Assembly (NCBI GenBank): GCA_965276715.1
Contig: OZ255622.1
Location: 2,542,001 to 2,606,000 of the forward strand
Direction of reading: 5' to 3'
Origin: CAXTPV01 sp965276715
GTDB taxonomy: Bacteria; Pseudomonadota; Alphaproteobacteria; Acetobacterales; Acetobacteraceae
Length of the DNA: 64,000 nt
Part shown: positions 55,722 through 64,000 of the stretch, piece by piece
Layout of the letters: each line of letters starts with the position of its first letter
How positions within the stretch are numbered: the stretch's first letter is position 1
Program-made: the position numbers and the translations under genes
Notes under the pieces: model-generated
What the model saw: only the letters and a program-made list of their open reading frames with translations
What the model was told of the DNA's origin: nothing
The model's database searches: none

Positions 55722-55836
55722 CGTTCCTCGGGTTGGTCCATGTCGGCCGCGCCATTGACGCGCGACCCGGCCACTGCCAGTTCTCCGCGTCCCTCGTGGC
55801 AATGCGGGGATCACCAAAAAAGGTCGGTGTCAACGT
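55722..55836. other. spacer with decayed copy of dprA C-terminus
   Basis: Bases around 55777-55804 match dprA 55620-55647 in about 24 of 28 positions; most differences fall at third codon positions (CQFSAALVT against CQFSASLVA). It looks like remains of a partial duplication. Confidence 0.45.
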
Positions 55837-58488
55837 ATGTCGGACGTCGTCGTCGTCGAAAGCCCCGCCAAGGCGAAGACCATCAACAAGTATCTCGGTG
55901 GCGGCTTCACCGTTCTCGCGAGCTTCGGCCATGTCCGCGACCTGCGCGAGAAGGACGGGTCGGTTCGGCCCGACGACGGGTTCGCGATGGACTGGGAAGC
56001 CGACGAACGCGGCCAGCGCCAGGTCACCGCGATCGCCAAGGCGCTGAAGGGTGCGAAGATCCTCTATCTGGCGACCGATCCCGACCGCGAGGGCGAGGCG
56101 ATCTCGTGGCACGTGCGCGCGATGCTCGACGAGAAGCGCGCGCTGCGCGGGATCGACGTGCGGCGGATCACCTTCAACGAGATCACCAGGAGCGCGGTGC
56201 AGCGGGCGATGGCGAGCCCCCGTGCGCTCGACCAGCCGCTGATCGAGGCCTATCTCGCGCGACGGGCGCTCGACTACCTGGTGGGCTTCACGCTGTCGCC
56301 GGTGCTGTGGCGCAAGCTGCCGGGCTCGCGCTCGGCGGGCCGGGTGCAGTCGGTGGCATTGCGGCTGGTGTGCGAGCGCGAGGCCGAGATCGAGGTCTTC
56401 AAGCCGCGTGAATACTGGACCGTCGAGGCCGCGATGGCGACGCCGGCGGGCGCCCCGTTCACGGCGCGGCTGACGCATCTGGACGGCAGGAAGCTCGACC
56501 AGTTCGACCTGAACGATGCGGCCAAGGCGGCGCGCGCGAAAGCCGCCGTCGAGGCCGGGCAGTTCGCGGTGGGGTCGGTCGAGCGCCGCCGGGTCAAGCG
56601 CAATCCGCCGGCGCCGTTCACCACGTCGACGCTGCAGCAGGAGGCGAGCCGCAAGCTCGGCATGGGGGCGCAGAACGCGATGCGCACCGCCCAGCAGCTC
56701 TACGAGGGGATCGAACTCGACGGGGAGACCGTGGGCCTCATCACCTATATGAGGACGGACGGCGTGCAGATGGCGCGCGAGGCGATCGAGGCGATCCGGG
56801 CGCAGGTCAAGTCGACGTTCGGACCCGACTACCTGCCGGTGGCGGCGCGCGAATACAGCACCAAGGCCAAGAACGCGCAGGAGGCGCACGAGGCGATCCG
56901 GCCCACCGACGTGGCGCGCCTGCCCGAGCACATCGCCGGACGGCTGAGCCACGACCAGCTGCGGCTCTACGAGCTGATCTACAAGCGCGCGGTCGCGAGC
57001 CAGATGCAGTCGGCCGAGCTCGACCAGGTGGCGGTCGAGGCGGCGACGCCGGACAAGGCCGTGCGGCTGCGCGCGACGGGCTCGATCATCGCGTTCGACG
57101 GCTTCCTTAGACTGTATCGCGAAGGCAACGACGAGAGCGACAGCGGGGCCGACGCCGACGAGAGCCGCATGCTGCCGCCGATGTCCGAGCGCGACCCGCT
57201 GACACGCGGGACGGCCGAGGCCGAGCAGCATTTCACCCAGCCGCCGCCGCGCTACTCCGAGGCGAGCCTGGTCAAGAAGATGGAGGAGCTCGGGATCGGC
57301 CGGCCCTCGACCTACGCCTCGATCCTGACGGTGCTGCGCGACCGCAACTATGTGCGGCTCGAGAACCGGCGCTTCATCCCGGAGGATCGCGGCCGCCTGG
57401 TGACCGCGTTCCTGACCAGCTTCTTCAGCCGCTACGTGGACGTGAACTTCACCGCGGGCCTCGAGTCGCAGCTCGACGAGATCTCGGACCGCGCGCGGGA
57501 CTGGCGCGAGGTGATGGCGGCGTTCTGGCTCGACTTCTCGCGCGCCGTCGAGGGCACGCGCGACCTCAAGATCTCGGACGTCATCGACAGGCTCGACGAG
57601 GATCTGGGCGCGCATTTCTTTCCGCCGCGGCCGGACGGGTCGGACCCGCGCCGCTGTGCCGCCTGCGGCAGCGGCCGGCTCGGGTTGAAGCTCGGGCGGC
57701 AGGGCAGCTTCATCGGCTGCTCGAACTATCCGGAATGCCGCTATACCCGCGGCCTTGCGATCGAGAGTGGCGAGAGCGGTTCGGACAGCCTGCGCGAGGG
57801 CATGCGCACGCTCGGCCAGCATCCGGAAACCGGCGAGGAGATCACCGTCCGGCGCGGGCCGTATGGCCTTTATGTACAGCAGGGCGAGCCGGATCCGGAG
57901 GACAAGAAGGCCAAGCCGCGCCGCACCTCGCTGCCCAAGGGCATGGACGGCGACACGATCACGCTCGAGGTGGCGCGCGGCCTGCTGTCGCTGCCGCGCA
58001 TCGTGGGGATCCATCCGGAGACGCGCGAGCCGATCGAGGCGGGGCTCGGACGCTATGGGCCGTATGTGAAGATGGGCGGGATTTTTGGCTCGCTCGATCG
58101 CGACGACGACCTGCTGACGGTGGGATTGAACCGCGCCATCGACGTGATCGAGCGCAAGCGCGCCTCGGTACGCAGTCTCGGCGCGCATCCGCGCGACCGC
58201 GAGCCGGTGCTGGTCCGCAAGGGACGGTTCGGTCCGTACGCGCAGCACGGGCAGACGGTCGCCAACCTGCCGCGCGAGGCGAGCATGGACGAGTTCACGC
58301 TCGAGGATGCGGTGGCGCTGCTGGCCGAGAAGGGCAAGGTGCTCAAGCCGCGGTTCGGCGCCAAGAAGAAGCCGCCGGAGAAGAAGGTGGCCGCCAAGGC
58401 GGCGCCCAAGCCCAAGCCCAAGCCCAAGCCCAAGCCCAAGACCAAGACCAAGCCTGCCAAGCGCGCCGGCGGAAGCAAGGCGGCCTAG
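55837..58488 (+). CDS. topA: DNA topoisomerase I
   Basis: An 883-residue type IA topoisomerase relaxing negative supercoils. The TOPRIM domain opens VVVESPAKAKTINKYL with ATDPDREGEAISWH. The catalytic Tyr is in GLITYMRTDGVQMA near residue 310. A zinc-like segment (CAACGSGRLGLKLGRQGSFIGCSNYPECRY) lies near 605-635 and the Lys/Pro-rich C-terminal tail has repeats of KPKP. Downstream rnr overlaps by one base. Confidence 0.97.
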   Translation: MSDVVVVESPAKAKTINKYLGGGFTVLASFGHVRDLREKDGSVRPDDGFAMDWEADERGQRQVTAIAKALKGAKILYLATDPDREGEAISWHVRAMLDEKRALRGIDVRRITFNEITRSAVQRAMASPRALDQPLIEAYLARRALDYLVGFTLSPVLWRKLPGSRSAGRVQSVALRLVCEREAEIEVFKPREYWTVEAAMATPAGAPFTARLTHLDGRKLDQFDLNDAAKAARAKAAVEAGQFAVGSVERRRVKRNPPAPFTTSTLQQEASRKLGMGAQNAMRTAQQLYEGIELDGETVGLITYMRTDGVQMAREAIEAIRAQVKSTFGPDYLPVAAREYSTKAKNAQEAHEAIRPTDVARLPEHIAGRLSHDQLRLYELIYKRAVASQMQSAELDQVAVEAATPDKAVRLRATGSIIAFDGFLRLYREGNDESDSGADADESRMLPPMSERDPLTRGTAEAEQHFTQPPPRYSEASLVKKMEELGIGRPSTYASILTVLRDRNYVRLENRRFIPEDRGRLVTAFLTSFFSRYVDVNFTAGLESQLDEISDRARDWREVMAAFWLDFSRAVEGTRDLKISDVIDRLDEDLGAHFFPPRPDGSDPRRCAACGSGRLGLKLGRQGSFIGCSNYPECRYTRGLAIESGESGSDSLREGMRTLGQHPETGEEITVRRGPYGLYVQQGEPDPEDKKAKPRRTSLPKGMDGDTITLEVARGLLSLPRIVGIHPETREPIEAGLGRYGPYVKMGGIFGSLDRDDDLLTVGLNRAIDVIERKRASVRSLGAHPRDREPVLVRKGRFGPYAQHGQTVANLPREASMDEFTLEDAVALLAEKGKVLKPRFGAKKKPPEKKVAAKAAPKPKPKPKPKPKTKTKPAKRAGGSKAA

Positions 58489-60686
58489 TGGCGGCGAGGC
58501 CGCCGAAGCGCCAGCGACGCAAGCAAGCGACGCCGGACGCCGCGCGGCCGCTGCCCACGCGCGACGAGCTCACGCGTTTCATCGCCGGCCAGTCTGGACG
58601 CGTCGGCAAGCGGGAGATCGCGCGCGCCTTCGGGATCGGCACCGACCGGCGCGCCGAACTCCGCGACCTGCTCAAGTCGCTCGCCGGGCGCGGCGACATC
58701 GCACCCGCCGGACACAGGCGCTTCCAGCCTCCCGGCCGGCTGCCCGAGGCGACGATCGTGGTGGTCACCGGCACCGATCCCGACGGCGACGCGATCGCGC
58801 GGCCGGTGGCATGGGAGGGCGATGGGCCGCCGCCGCTGATCCATATGCATCCGGAGCCGGGAGGCCGGACGGCGCTGGCACCCGGCGAGCGGGTGCTGGC
58901 GAGGCTGCGCCCCATAGGGAATGGACGCTACGAGGGCCGCACGCTCAAGCGGCTGGCCGACGCGCCGCCCCGCCTGCTCGGCGCGTTTCGCGCCGACGGC
59001 GACGGCGGGCGGCTGCTGCCGACGGACCGGCGTTCCAAGGCCGAATGGCTGATCCCGCCGGGCGAGACGATGGGGGCGGCGACGGACGACATCGTGCTCG
59101 CCGAACCGTTGCCGCAACCGTCCGGTCGTTATTTCGGGCTGCGGCCGGCGCGTGTCGTCGAGACGCTTGGTCGGCTCGGTGACGCGCGCTCGGTCAGCCT
59201 GATCTGCATCGCGACGCACGGCATTCCGGACGTCTTTCCCGAGGCGGCCCTGGCCGAGGCCGCGCGCGCGCGCGCCGCGTCACTGGGCAAGCGGGTCGAT
59301 CTGCGCGACACGCCGCTGGTCACGATCGACGGCGAGGACGCGCGCGACTTCGACGATGCGGTATATGCCGAGCCGGACGGAGAGGGATTCCGGCTCCTCG
59401 TCGCGATCGCCGACGTCGCCCACTACGTGCGGCCGGGCTCGGCGCTCGACCGCGAAGCGCTGCGTCGCGGCAACTCCTGCTATTTCCCCGACCGCGTGGT
59501 TCCGATGCTGCCCGAGGGCCTGTCGAACGGCTGGTGCTCGCTCAAGCCGGGCGAGGATCGCGGCTGCCTGTTCGCCGAGTTGCGCGTCGACCGCGACGGC
59601 AACAAGCGAAGCCACCGTTTCGGCCGCGGCCTGATGCGCAGCGCCGCGCGCCTGACGTACGAGCGGATCCAGCGCGAGATGGACGATGGCGGCGACGGTG
59701 CCGCACTCGGTCTGCCGCCCGGCCTGGCCGCCACGCTGTATGACGCCTACCGCGCCCTGCTCGGCGCCCGCGAGCGGCGCGGCACGCTCGATCTCGACCT
59801 CCCCGAGCGGAAGGTGACGCTCGACGACCAGGGGCGGGTGGCGGCGATCACGCCGCGCCCGCGCCTGGACAGCCATCGGCTGATCGAGGAGTTCATGGTG
59901 CTCGCCAATGTGGCGGCGGCCGAGGAGCTCGAGCGGCTGCACCGCCCCTGCATCTACCGGACCCACGCGCCGCCGTCGGCCGAGAAGGCGGAGAACCTGC
60001 GCGCGTTCCTGGCCACGATGGGGATCCCGCTCAAGCCCGTGGGCGAGCTGCGCCCCGCCGACCTCGACGCCGTGCTCAAGCGTGTGGCGGGAGGCGACCT
60101 CGCACCCCAGGTCAACGAGATCATGCTGCGCAGCCAGAGCCAGGCCGAGTACGGCACCGACAATATCGGCCATTTCGGGCTGTCGCTGCCGGCCTACGCC
60201 CATTTCACCAGCCCGATCCGGCGCTATGCCGATCTCGCGGTGCATCGGGCGCTGGTGGCCGGCCTGAAATTGGGGCCGGGCGGTCTGGCGGACGGCGAGG
60301 AGAGCGGGTTTCCGGCGGTGGCGGAGGCGATCACCGCGACCGAGCGGCGCGCGGCGCTCGCCGAGCGCGAGGCGATCGACCGTTACCTTTCTGCCTATCT
60401 GGCGGACAAAGTGGGTGCCGTGTTCGCGGCACGCATTTCCGGCGTGACGCGGTTCGGCTTGTTCGTCACATTGCTCGAAAGCGGCGCGAGCGGATTGCTG
60501 CCGATCTCCTCCCTGCCGGACGATTTCTGGATGCACGACGAGACGTTGCAGGCGCTGGTCGGACGCCGAAGCAGGGCCGCCTACCGGCTCGCCGATCCGA
60601 TCGAGGTGCGTCTTGCCGAGGCGAACGGGTTGACCGGCAGCCTGCTGTTCGCGCCGGCCGGAGCGGGCCGCAAGCGCCGGCCGTGA
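58488..60686 (+). CDS. rnr: ribonuclease R
   Basis: A 732-residue 3'-5' exoribonuclease that degrades structured RNA. The RNB catalytic core has TIDGEDARDFDDAVYAE, YVRPGSALDREAL and NEIMLRSQSQAEY. A C-terminal S1 domain (GAVFAARISGVTRFGLFVTLLE) is complete. GTG start at 58488 overlaps the topA stop by one base; the longer frame is topA shadow. Confidence 0.95.
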   Translation: MAARPPKRQRRKQATPDAARPLPTRDELTRFIAGQSGRVGKREIARAFGIGTDRRAELRDLLKSLAGRGDIAPAGHRRFQPPGRLPEATIVVVTGTDPDGDAIARPVAWEGDGPPPLIHMHPEPGGRTALAPGERVLARLRPIGNGRYEGRTLKRLADAPPRLLGAFRADGDGGRLLPTDRRSKAEWLIPPGETMGAATDDIVLAEPLPQPSGRYFGLRPARVVETLGRLGDARSVSLICIATHGIPDVFPEAALAEAARARAASLGKRVDLRDTPLVTIDGEDARDFDDAVYAEPDGEGFRLLVAIADVAHYVRPGSALDREALRRGNSCYFPDRVVPMLPEGLSNGWCSLKPGEDRGCLFAELRVDRDGNKRSHRFGRGLMRSAARLTYERIQREMDDGGDGAALGLPPGLAATLYDAYRALLGARERRGTLDLDLPERKVTLDDQGRVAAITPRPRLDSHRLIEEFMVLANVAAAEELERLHRPCIYRTHAPPSAEKAENLRAFLATMGIPLKPVGELRPADLDAVLKRVAGGDLAPQVNEIMLRSQSQAEYGTDNIGHFGLSLPAYAHFTSPIRRYADLAVHRALVAGLKLGPGGLADGEESGFPAVAEAITATERRAALAEREAIDRYLSAYLADKVGAVFAARISGVTRFGLFVTLLESGASGLLPISSLPDDFWMHDETLQALVGRRSRAAYRLADPIEVRLAEANGLTGSLLFAPAGAGRKRRP

Positions 60687-62272
60687 ACGTCCATTACGCG
60701 ACCGTCTGGTTTCGTTCGGGGCTCCGCTGCTCGGCGCGCTCGCTGATCGTGGTGCTGACGCTGCTGACGGTGCATTCGGCCCTCGCGGACGCGGCGATCG
60801 AGACCAAGCCCGACGCGTTCGATGGCACGCTGATGGGCAACGTGCTCGGCAGCGCGCTCGCCTTCATGGCGCCGCGCATCCTCGATCCGGTGTCGGTGCC
60901 GGAGCTCACGTCATGGGGGCTGGGCGGGATCACGGCACTCGATCCCGCGCTGACCGCGAGCGTGGAGCCGGGGCGGCTGCGCCTGACCATGCAGACGGGC
61001 GCCGCCCAGCCCGACCTGGTGTGGCAGGCGGCATCGCCCGCGGATGCGGATCCCTATGAATGGGGCCGTGCTGCGGCCTCGCTGTGTGCCGCCGCCTGGA
61101 ACGCGTCCTCGCTGGTGCGCGGCTCCGGCCAGCAGGCGATGGTGCAGGGCATGTTCGACGAGCTGTTCAACCATCTCGACCCCTACTCCCGCTATGTGGC
61201 GCCGGCGCCGGCCGACACCGACCGGGACCGGCGACAGGGCAGCGGCGGCATCGGCGCGGCGCTCGTCGACGGCCGGCACGGCCCGGTGTTCGCGGCCCCG
61301 GTGCCGAACGGCCCGGCGATGGAGGCGGGCATCGTCGAGGGCACGCGGCTGCTGTCGGTCGACGGTGCCGACATCGCCGCCGACACGCTCGACGAGGCCA
61401 ATGCGCGTCTCGCCGGCGACGTCGGCACGGACGTGCATCTGCGGGTCCGGACGCCGCGCGGCGCGGTCCGCTTGATGACCATCACGCGCGCCTTCGTCGC
61501 ACCCGAGACGGTGTCCGGCACCAGCATCGGACGCCTGCTGGTGGTCAAGGTCACCGGCTTCGCGCGCGACACCGCCGAGGAGATGAGCGGCCTGCTCGAC
61601 GAGGGGATGCGCCGCTACCGTCCGTCCGGGATCGTCATCGACCTGCGCGGCAACCGCGGCGGCCTGCTGCAGCAGGCGGTCACGGCCGCAGCCCTGGTGC
61701 TCGACAGCGGTGTCGCCGTCACCACGCAGGGCCGCTATCCGCAGGCGAACCACATCTGGAGCGTGCAGGGCGGCGACCTGACGCACGGGCTGCCGCTGGT
61801 CGTGCTGGTGGACGGCCGCACCGCGAGTGCCGCCGAGATCCTGGCGGCGGCGCTCGCCGACCATGGCCGCGCGGTGGTCGCCGGCAGCTCCACGCTCGGC
61901 AAGGGCTTGGTGCAGACCATCCTGCAGCTTCCGGACGGCGGCGAGCTGTTCGTCACCTGGAGCCGCGTGCTGGCCCCGCTCGGCTGGCCGATCCAGGGGC
62001 TCGGCGTGCTGCCGCAGCTCTGCACCAGCGAGGGCTCGACCCAGGTCGCGAGCCAGATCCGGGCGCTCGACGCGGGTACGTCCGATCTCGGGCGGCCGCT
62101 CGCCGCCGAGCGCAACGCGCGTCCGCCCTTGCCGGTCGCGCGCATCCTGGAGATCCGCGCGGCGTGTCCCGCCGCGATCGGCACCGACGAGGACATCGAG
62201 GCGGCACGGTCGCTGCTCGACGATCCGGTCGCGTTCCAGGCGGCGATCGACAGCCTGCCGAGGATGGAGTGA
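60683..62272 (+). CDS. S41 family C-terminal processing protease (CtpA-like)
   Basis: A 529-residue exported protease. A signal sequence (SLIVVLTLLTVHSALADA) precedes a PDZ domain (APVPNGPAMEAGIVEGTRLLSVDGADI). The catalytic Ser lies in VDGRTASAAEILAAAL and Lys in GSSTLGKGLVQT, the S41 dyad. It cuts C-terminal ends of envelope proteins. GTG overlaps the rnr stop. Confidence 0.9.
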   Translation: MNVHYATVWFRSGLRCSARSLIVVLTLLTVHSALADAAIETKPDAFDGTLMGNVLGSALAFMAPRILDPVSVPELTSWGLGGITALDPALTASVEPGRLRLTMQTGAAQPDLVWQAASPADADPYEWGRAAASLCAAAWNASSLVRGSGQQAMVQGMFDELFNHLDPYSRYVAPAPADTDRDRRQGSGGIGAALVDGRHGPVFAAPVPNGPAMEAGIVEGTRLLSVDGADIAADTLDEANARLAGDVGTDVHLRVRTPRGAVRLMTITRAFVAPETVSGTSIGRLLVVKVTGFARDTAEEMSGLLDEGMRRYRPSGIVIDLRGNRGGLLQQAVTAAALVLDSGVAVTTQGRYPQANHIWSVQGGDLTHGLPLVVLVDGRTASAAEILAAALADHGRAVVAGSSTLGKGLVQTILQLPDGGELFVTWSRVLAPLGWPIQGLGVLPQLCTSEGSTQVASQIRALDAGTSDLGRPLAAERNARPPLPVARILEIRAACPAAIGTDEDIEAARSLLDDPVAFQAAIDSLPRME

Positions 62273-62625
62273 GCGAGCCGCGGCTGAAGGCGCGCTTCTG
62301 GGTGCAGGCCGCGCTGCGGCAGGCGCAGGGAAGGGGGAGCTTCGGTGCGGTGGTGCGCGCGGGTGACGACGACGCGGGCGGGATCGTCGTGCTGCTGCGG
62401 GCGCGCGACAACCTGACGACCGTGCTCGGGCAGACGCGGTCCGGCTCGGGCGCTCCCGCCTGGGTGCGTGTCGCCGGCGGCGGCCCGGTCGACCAGGAGA
62501 CGGCGAACGCCTACGTGGCGCGCGAGACCGCGCGCGATCCCGACATCTGGGTGGTGGAGTTCGACGCCGATGACGGCCGGCCTCCGTTCGAGGCGCTCTT
62601 GTTGCCGGGCCGCCACGAGCTCTGA
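62269..62625 (+). CDS. DUF1491 family protein
   Basis: A 118-residue protein of unknown function. LKARFWVQAALRQAQGRGSFGAVVRAGDDDAG at the start and ARDPDIWVVEFDADDG near the end are typical. It follows the S41 protease with GTGA coupling, as in related alphaproteobacteria. Confidence 0.85.
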   Translation: MSEPRLKARFWVQAALRQAQGRGSFGAVVRAGDDDAGGIVVLLRARDNLTTVLGQTRSGSGAPAWVRVAGGGPVDQETANAYVARETARDPDIWVVEFDADDGRPPFEALLLPGRHEL

Positions 62626-62725
62626 AAATCACCCGTCACGGTCTCGCCGGCTGCCTTTCGACGCTCTAGTGAACGGTCTGGACGATACGATGGCGCCGAG
62701 GACGGCGGATCGAACAGGGGACGTG

Positions 62726-63859
62726 ATGAGGCGGCGCAATCGGTATCTGCTCGGCACGCTGCTCGCGACGCCGTTCCTCCTGCTGGCGGCCGGCGCCTGG
62801 GCGCAGCCCGTGCGCGGGCTGTATGTCGGGGCGGCCGGCGGCGCCAACCTGCTGCAGGACGAGGAGGTGCGCCTGTCGCCGTCCTTCCCGAGCGGCAAGA
62901 CGCGCTGGGATGTCGGCGTCGCCGGCCTCGGCAGCGTCGGCTACGGGTTCGGCAACGGCGTGCGCGTCGAGGTCGAGGGGAATTACCGGCAGAACACGCT
63001 GCAGCATTTCCTGCAGACCAGCTTCCCGACGATAGCCGGCGGCGACCAGAACACCTACGGGGCGATGGCGAACGTCCTGTTCGACATGGATGTCGGCAAG
63101 AACTGGATCTATCCATATCTCGGTGTCGGCGTCGGCTATGCCTGGACGCACTGGCAACTGCACGATGTCGGCACGACGGTGCCCTATGCGGCGAACCTCG
63201 CGGGAACCTCGCAGGGCAATTTCGCCTACCAGGCGATGTTCGGGCTCGGCCTGCCGATCCCCTGGGTGGTCGGCCTGTCGGCGACGCTGGAATACCGGTT
63301 CTTCAGCGTGCTCGGACCGCAGGGATTCCACGGCTCGTCACTGGGCGTGGAGGGGCCGTTCGGCGCCGGGCCCTACACCACGCGGCGCGGCAATGTCGAC
63401 ATCACCAGCAACTACAACCACGCCCTGCTGCTCGGCCTGCGTTACGAATTCAATCCCGCGCCGCCGCCGCAGCCGGTGGCACCGGCGGTGGAAGCGCCGG
63501 CGCCGGCGCCCGCGCGCACCTATCTCGTGTTCTTCGACTGGGACCGCGACGCGCTGACGCCGAGGGCGCGGCAGATCGTGGCCGAGGCCGCCGCCGCGTC
63601 GACGCACATCCAGACCACGACGATCGAGGTCGACGGCTATGCCGACACGTCGCACGCGCTTCCGGGCGCGCGGGGCGAGGCCTACAACCTGCACCTGTCA
63701 TTGCGCCGCGCCGAGAGCGTGCGGGGCGAGCTGATCCGCGACGGCGTTCCGGCGAACGTGATCTCGGTGCACGGCTACGGCGACACGCATCTTCTGGTCG
63801 CCACCGGCCCGAACACCCGCGAGCCGCAGAACCGCAGGGTGGAAATAGTTCTTCACTGA
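62726..63859 (+). CDS. OmpA family outer-membrane protein
   Basis: A 377-residue porin-like protein. Signal peptide ends AWAQ near residue 29. An N-terminal eight-stranded barrel (GLYVGAAGGANLLQDEEV to LLLGLRYEFNPAP) is followed by a Pro-rich linker and a C-terminal OmpA peptidoglycan-binding domain: FFDWDRDALTPRARQIVAEAA, VDGYADTS, LSLRRAESVRGELIRDGV and NRRVEIVL. It anchors outer membrane to cell wall. GGGGAC precedes the ATG at 62726. Confidence 0.92.
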   Translation: MRRRNRYLLGTLLATPFLLLAAGAWAQPVRGLYVGAAGGANLLQDEEVRLSPSFPSGKTRWDVGVAGLGSVGYGFGNGVRVEVEGNYRQNTLQHFLQTSFPTIAGGDQNTYGAMANVLFDMDVGKNWIYPYLGVGVGYAWTHWQLHDVGTTVPYAANLAGTSQGNFAYQAMFGLGLPIPWVVGLSATLEYRFFSVLGPQGFHGSSLGVEGPFGAGPYTTRRGNVDITSNYNHALLLGLRYEFNPAPPPQPVAPAVEAPAPAPARTYLVFFDWDRDALTPRARQIVAEAAAASTHIQTTTIEVDGYADTSHALPGARGEAYNLHLSLRRAESVRGELIRDGVPANVISVHGYGDTHLLVATGPNTREPQNRRVEIVLH

Positions 63860-63876
63860 CGCCGGGGGACCGGGGG

Positions 63877-63908
63877 ACCGGGGGCCGGCCCCGGCCCCCG
63901 GTCTTCTA
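63877..63908 (+). terminator. GC-rich hairpin after the OmpA-like gene
   Basis: ACCGGGGGCCGG and CCGGCCCCCGGT pair over 12 bp with a very short loop, followed by TCTTCT. It is likely to end transcription of the ompA-like gene. Confidence 0.55.
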
Positions 63909-64000
63909 CCGGTCAGTGATGCCGCGAGGACCGCGCGCTGATCCGGTGAATATGCGCAGCCCGTCCACCCGACGAAGGCGCCGAGCAGGTCTGGAAGTCG
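63909..64000. other. end of window, no gene seen
   Basis: No convincing reading frame or structured element is visible in the last 92 bases. Confidence 0.4.

Noticed and set aside
55615..58248. 877-residue minus-strand frame opposite topA
   Set aside because: Shadow of topA third-position GC bias; composition rich in Arg, His and Leu with no domain.

Overview
This is a GC-rich, densely packed chromosomal segment that reads as an alphaproteobacterium, most likely from the Acetobacteraceae/Rhodospirillales. The main grounds are: the leuS-lptE-holA cluster with a DUF3576 lipoprotein; a ChvG/ChvI two-component pair; the plsY-dprA-topA-rnr-S41-DUF1491 run; a Hint_2 protein; a LexA box of the alphaproteobacterial GTTC-N7-GTTC type; and a tRNA-Arg(CCU) gene split by a group I intron. 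No rRNA genes or CRISPR arrays were seen. Family names come from reading the proteins, without database searches.

Region by region. 1-5.9 kb (+) holds the end of a PqiB/MCE transporter with its PqiC-like lipoprotein, then an overlapping run of a PLP aminotransferase, an orphan substrate-binding protein and a gamma-glutamyltransferase homologue. 6-9.5 kb is accessory: a Hint-domain protein, two small unknowns, and an AlbA_2/Schlafen-type ATP-binding regulator behind a striking repeat-based operator. At 9.6-9.9 kb (-) lies the intron-split tRNA-Arg. 10-14.6 kb (-) carries DUF3576, leuS, lptE and holA. 14.7-26.5 kb holds a dihydropyrimidinase, a lytic transglycosylase with a SPOR domain, a LexA-linked DNA-repair pair (radical SAM protein plus DUF4130-UdgX), queC, a ThiF/MoeB enzyme, an SH3 protein, an MdoH-like glucosyltransferase and an AI-2E family transporter. 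26.6-34 kb holds an aldehyde dehydrogenase, a hydrolase, a repeat-bearing intergenic region, ChvG/ChvI, a HugZ-like protein and a Pro/Ala-rich exported protein. 34-42.4 kb is housekeeping: grpE-dnaK-dnaJ, dapB, metK-trmB and selO.

42.5-50.8 kb is a decaying accessory island. It contains a membrane protein gene with two compensating frameshifts, a coupled small membrane protein, a frameshifted type IIG-like restriction-methylation gene, an exported Cys-rich protein gene hit by an IS630 element, and two small unknown genes. 51-54 kb resembles a membrane-lipid remodelling module (DAG kinase, PlcP-like phosphoesterase, GT4 glycosyltransferase). 54-64 kb returns to core genes (plsY, dprA, topA, rnr, a CtpA-type protease, DUF1491) and ends with an OmpA-like outer-membrane protein.

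The most notable observations are the intron-split tRNA, the SOS-box-linked repair operon, the helically phased operator of the AlbA_2 gene, an IS insertion that supplies a replacement start codon to its target, and the decaying island with an unrecognised membrane-protein pair.
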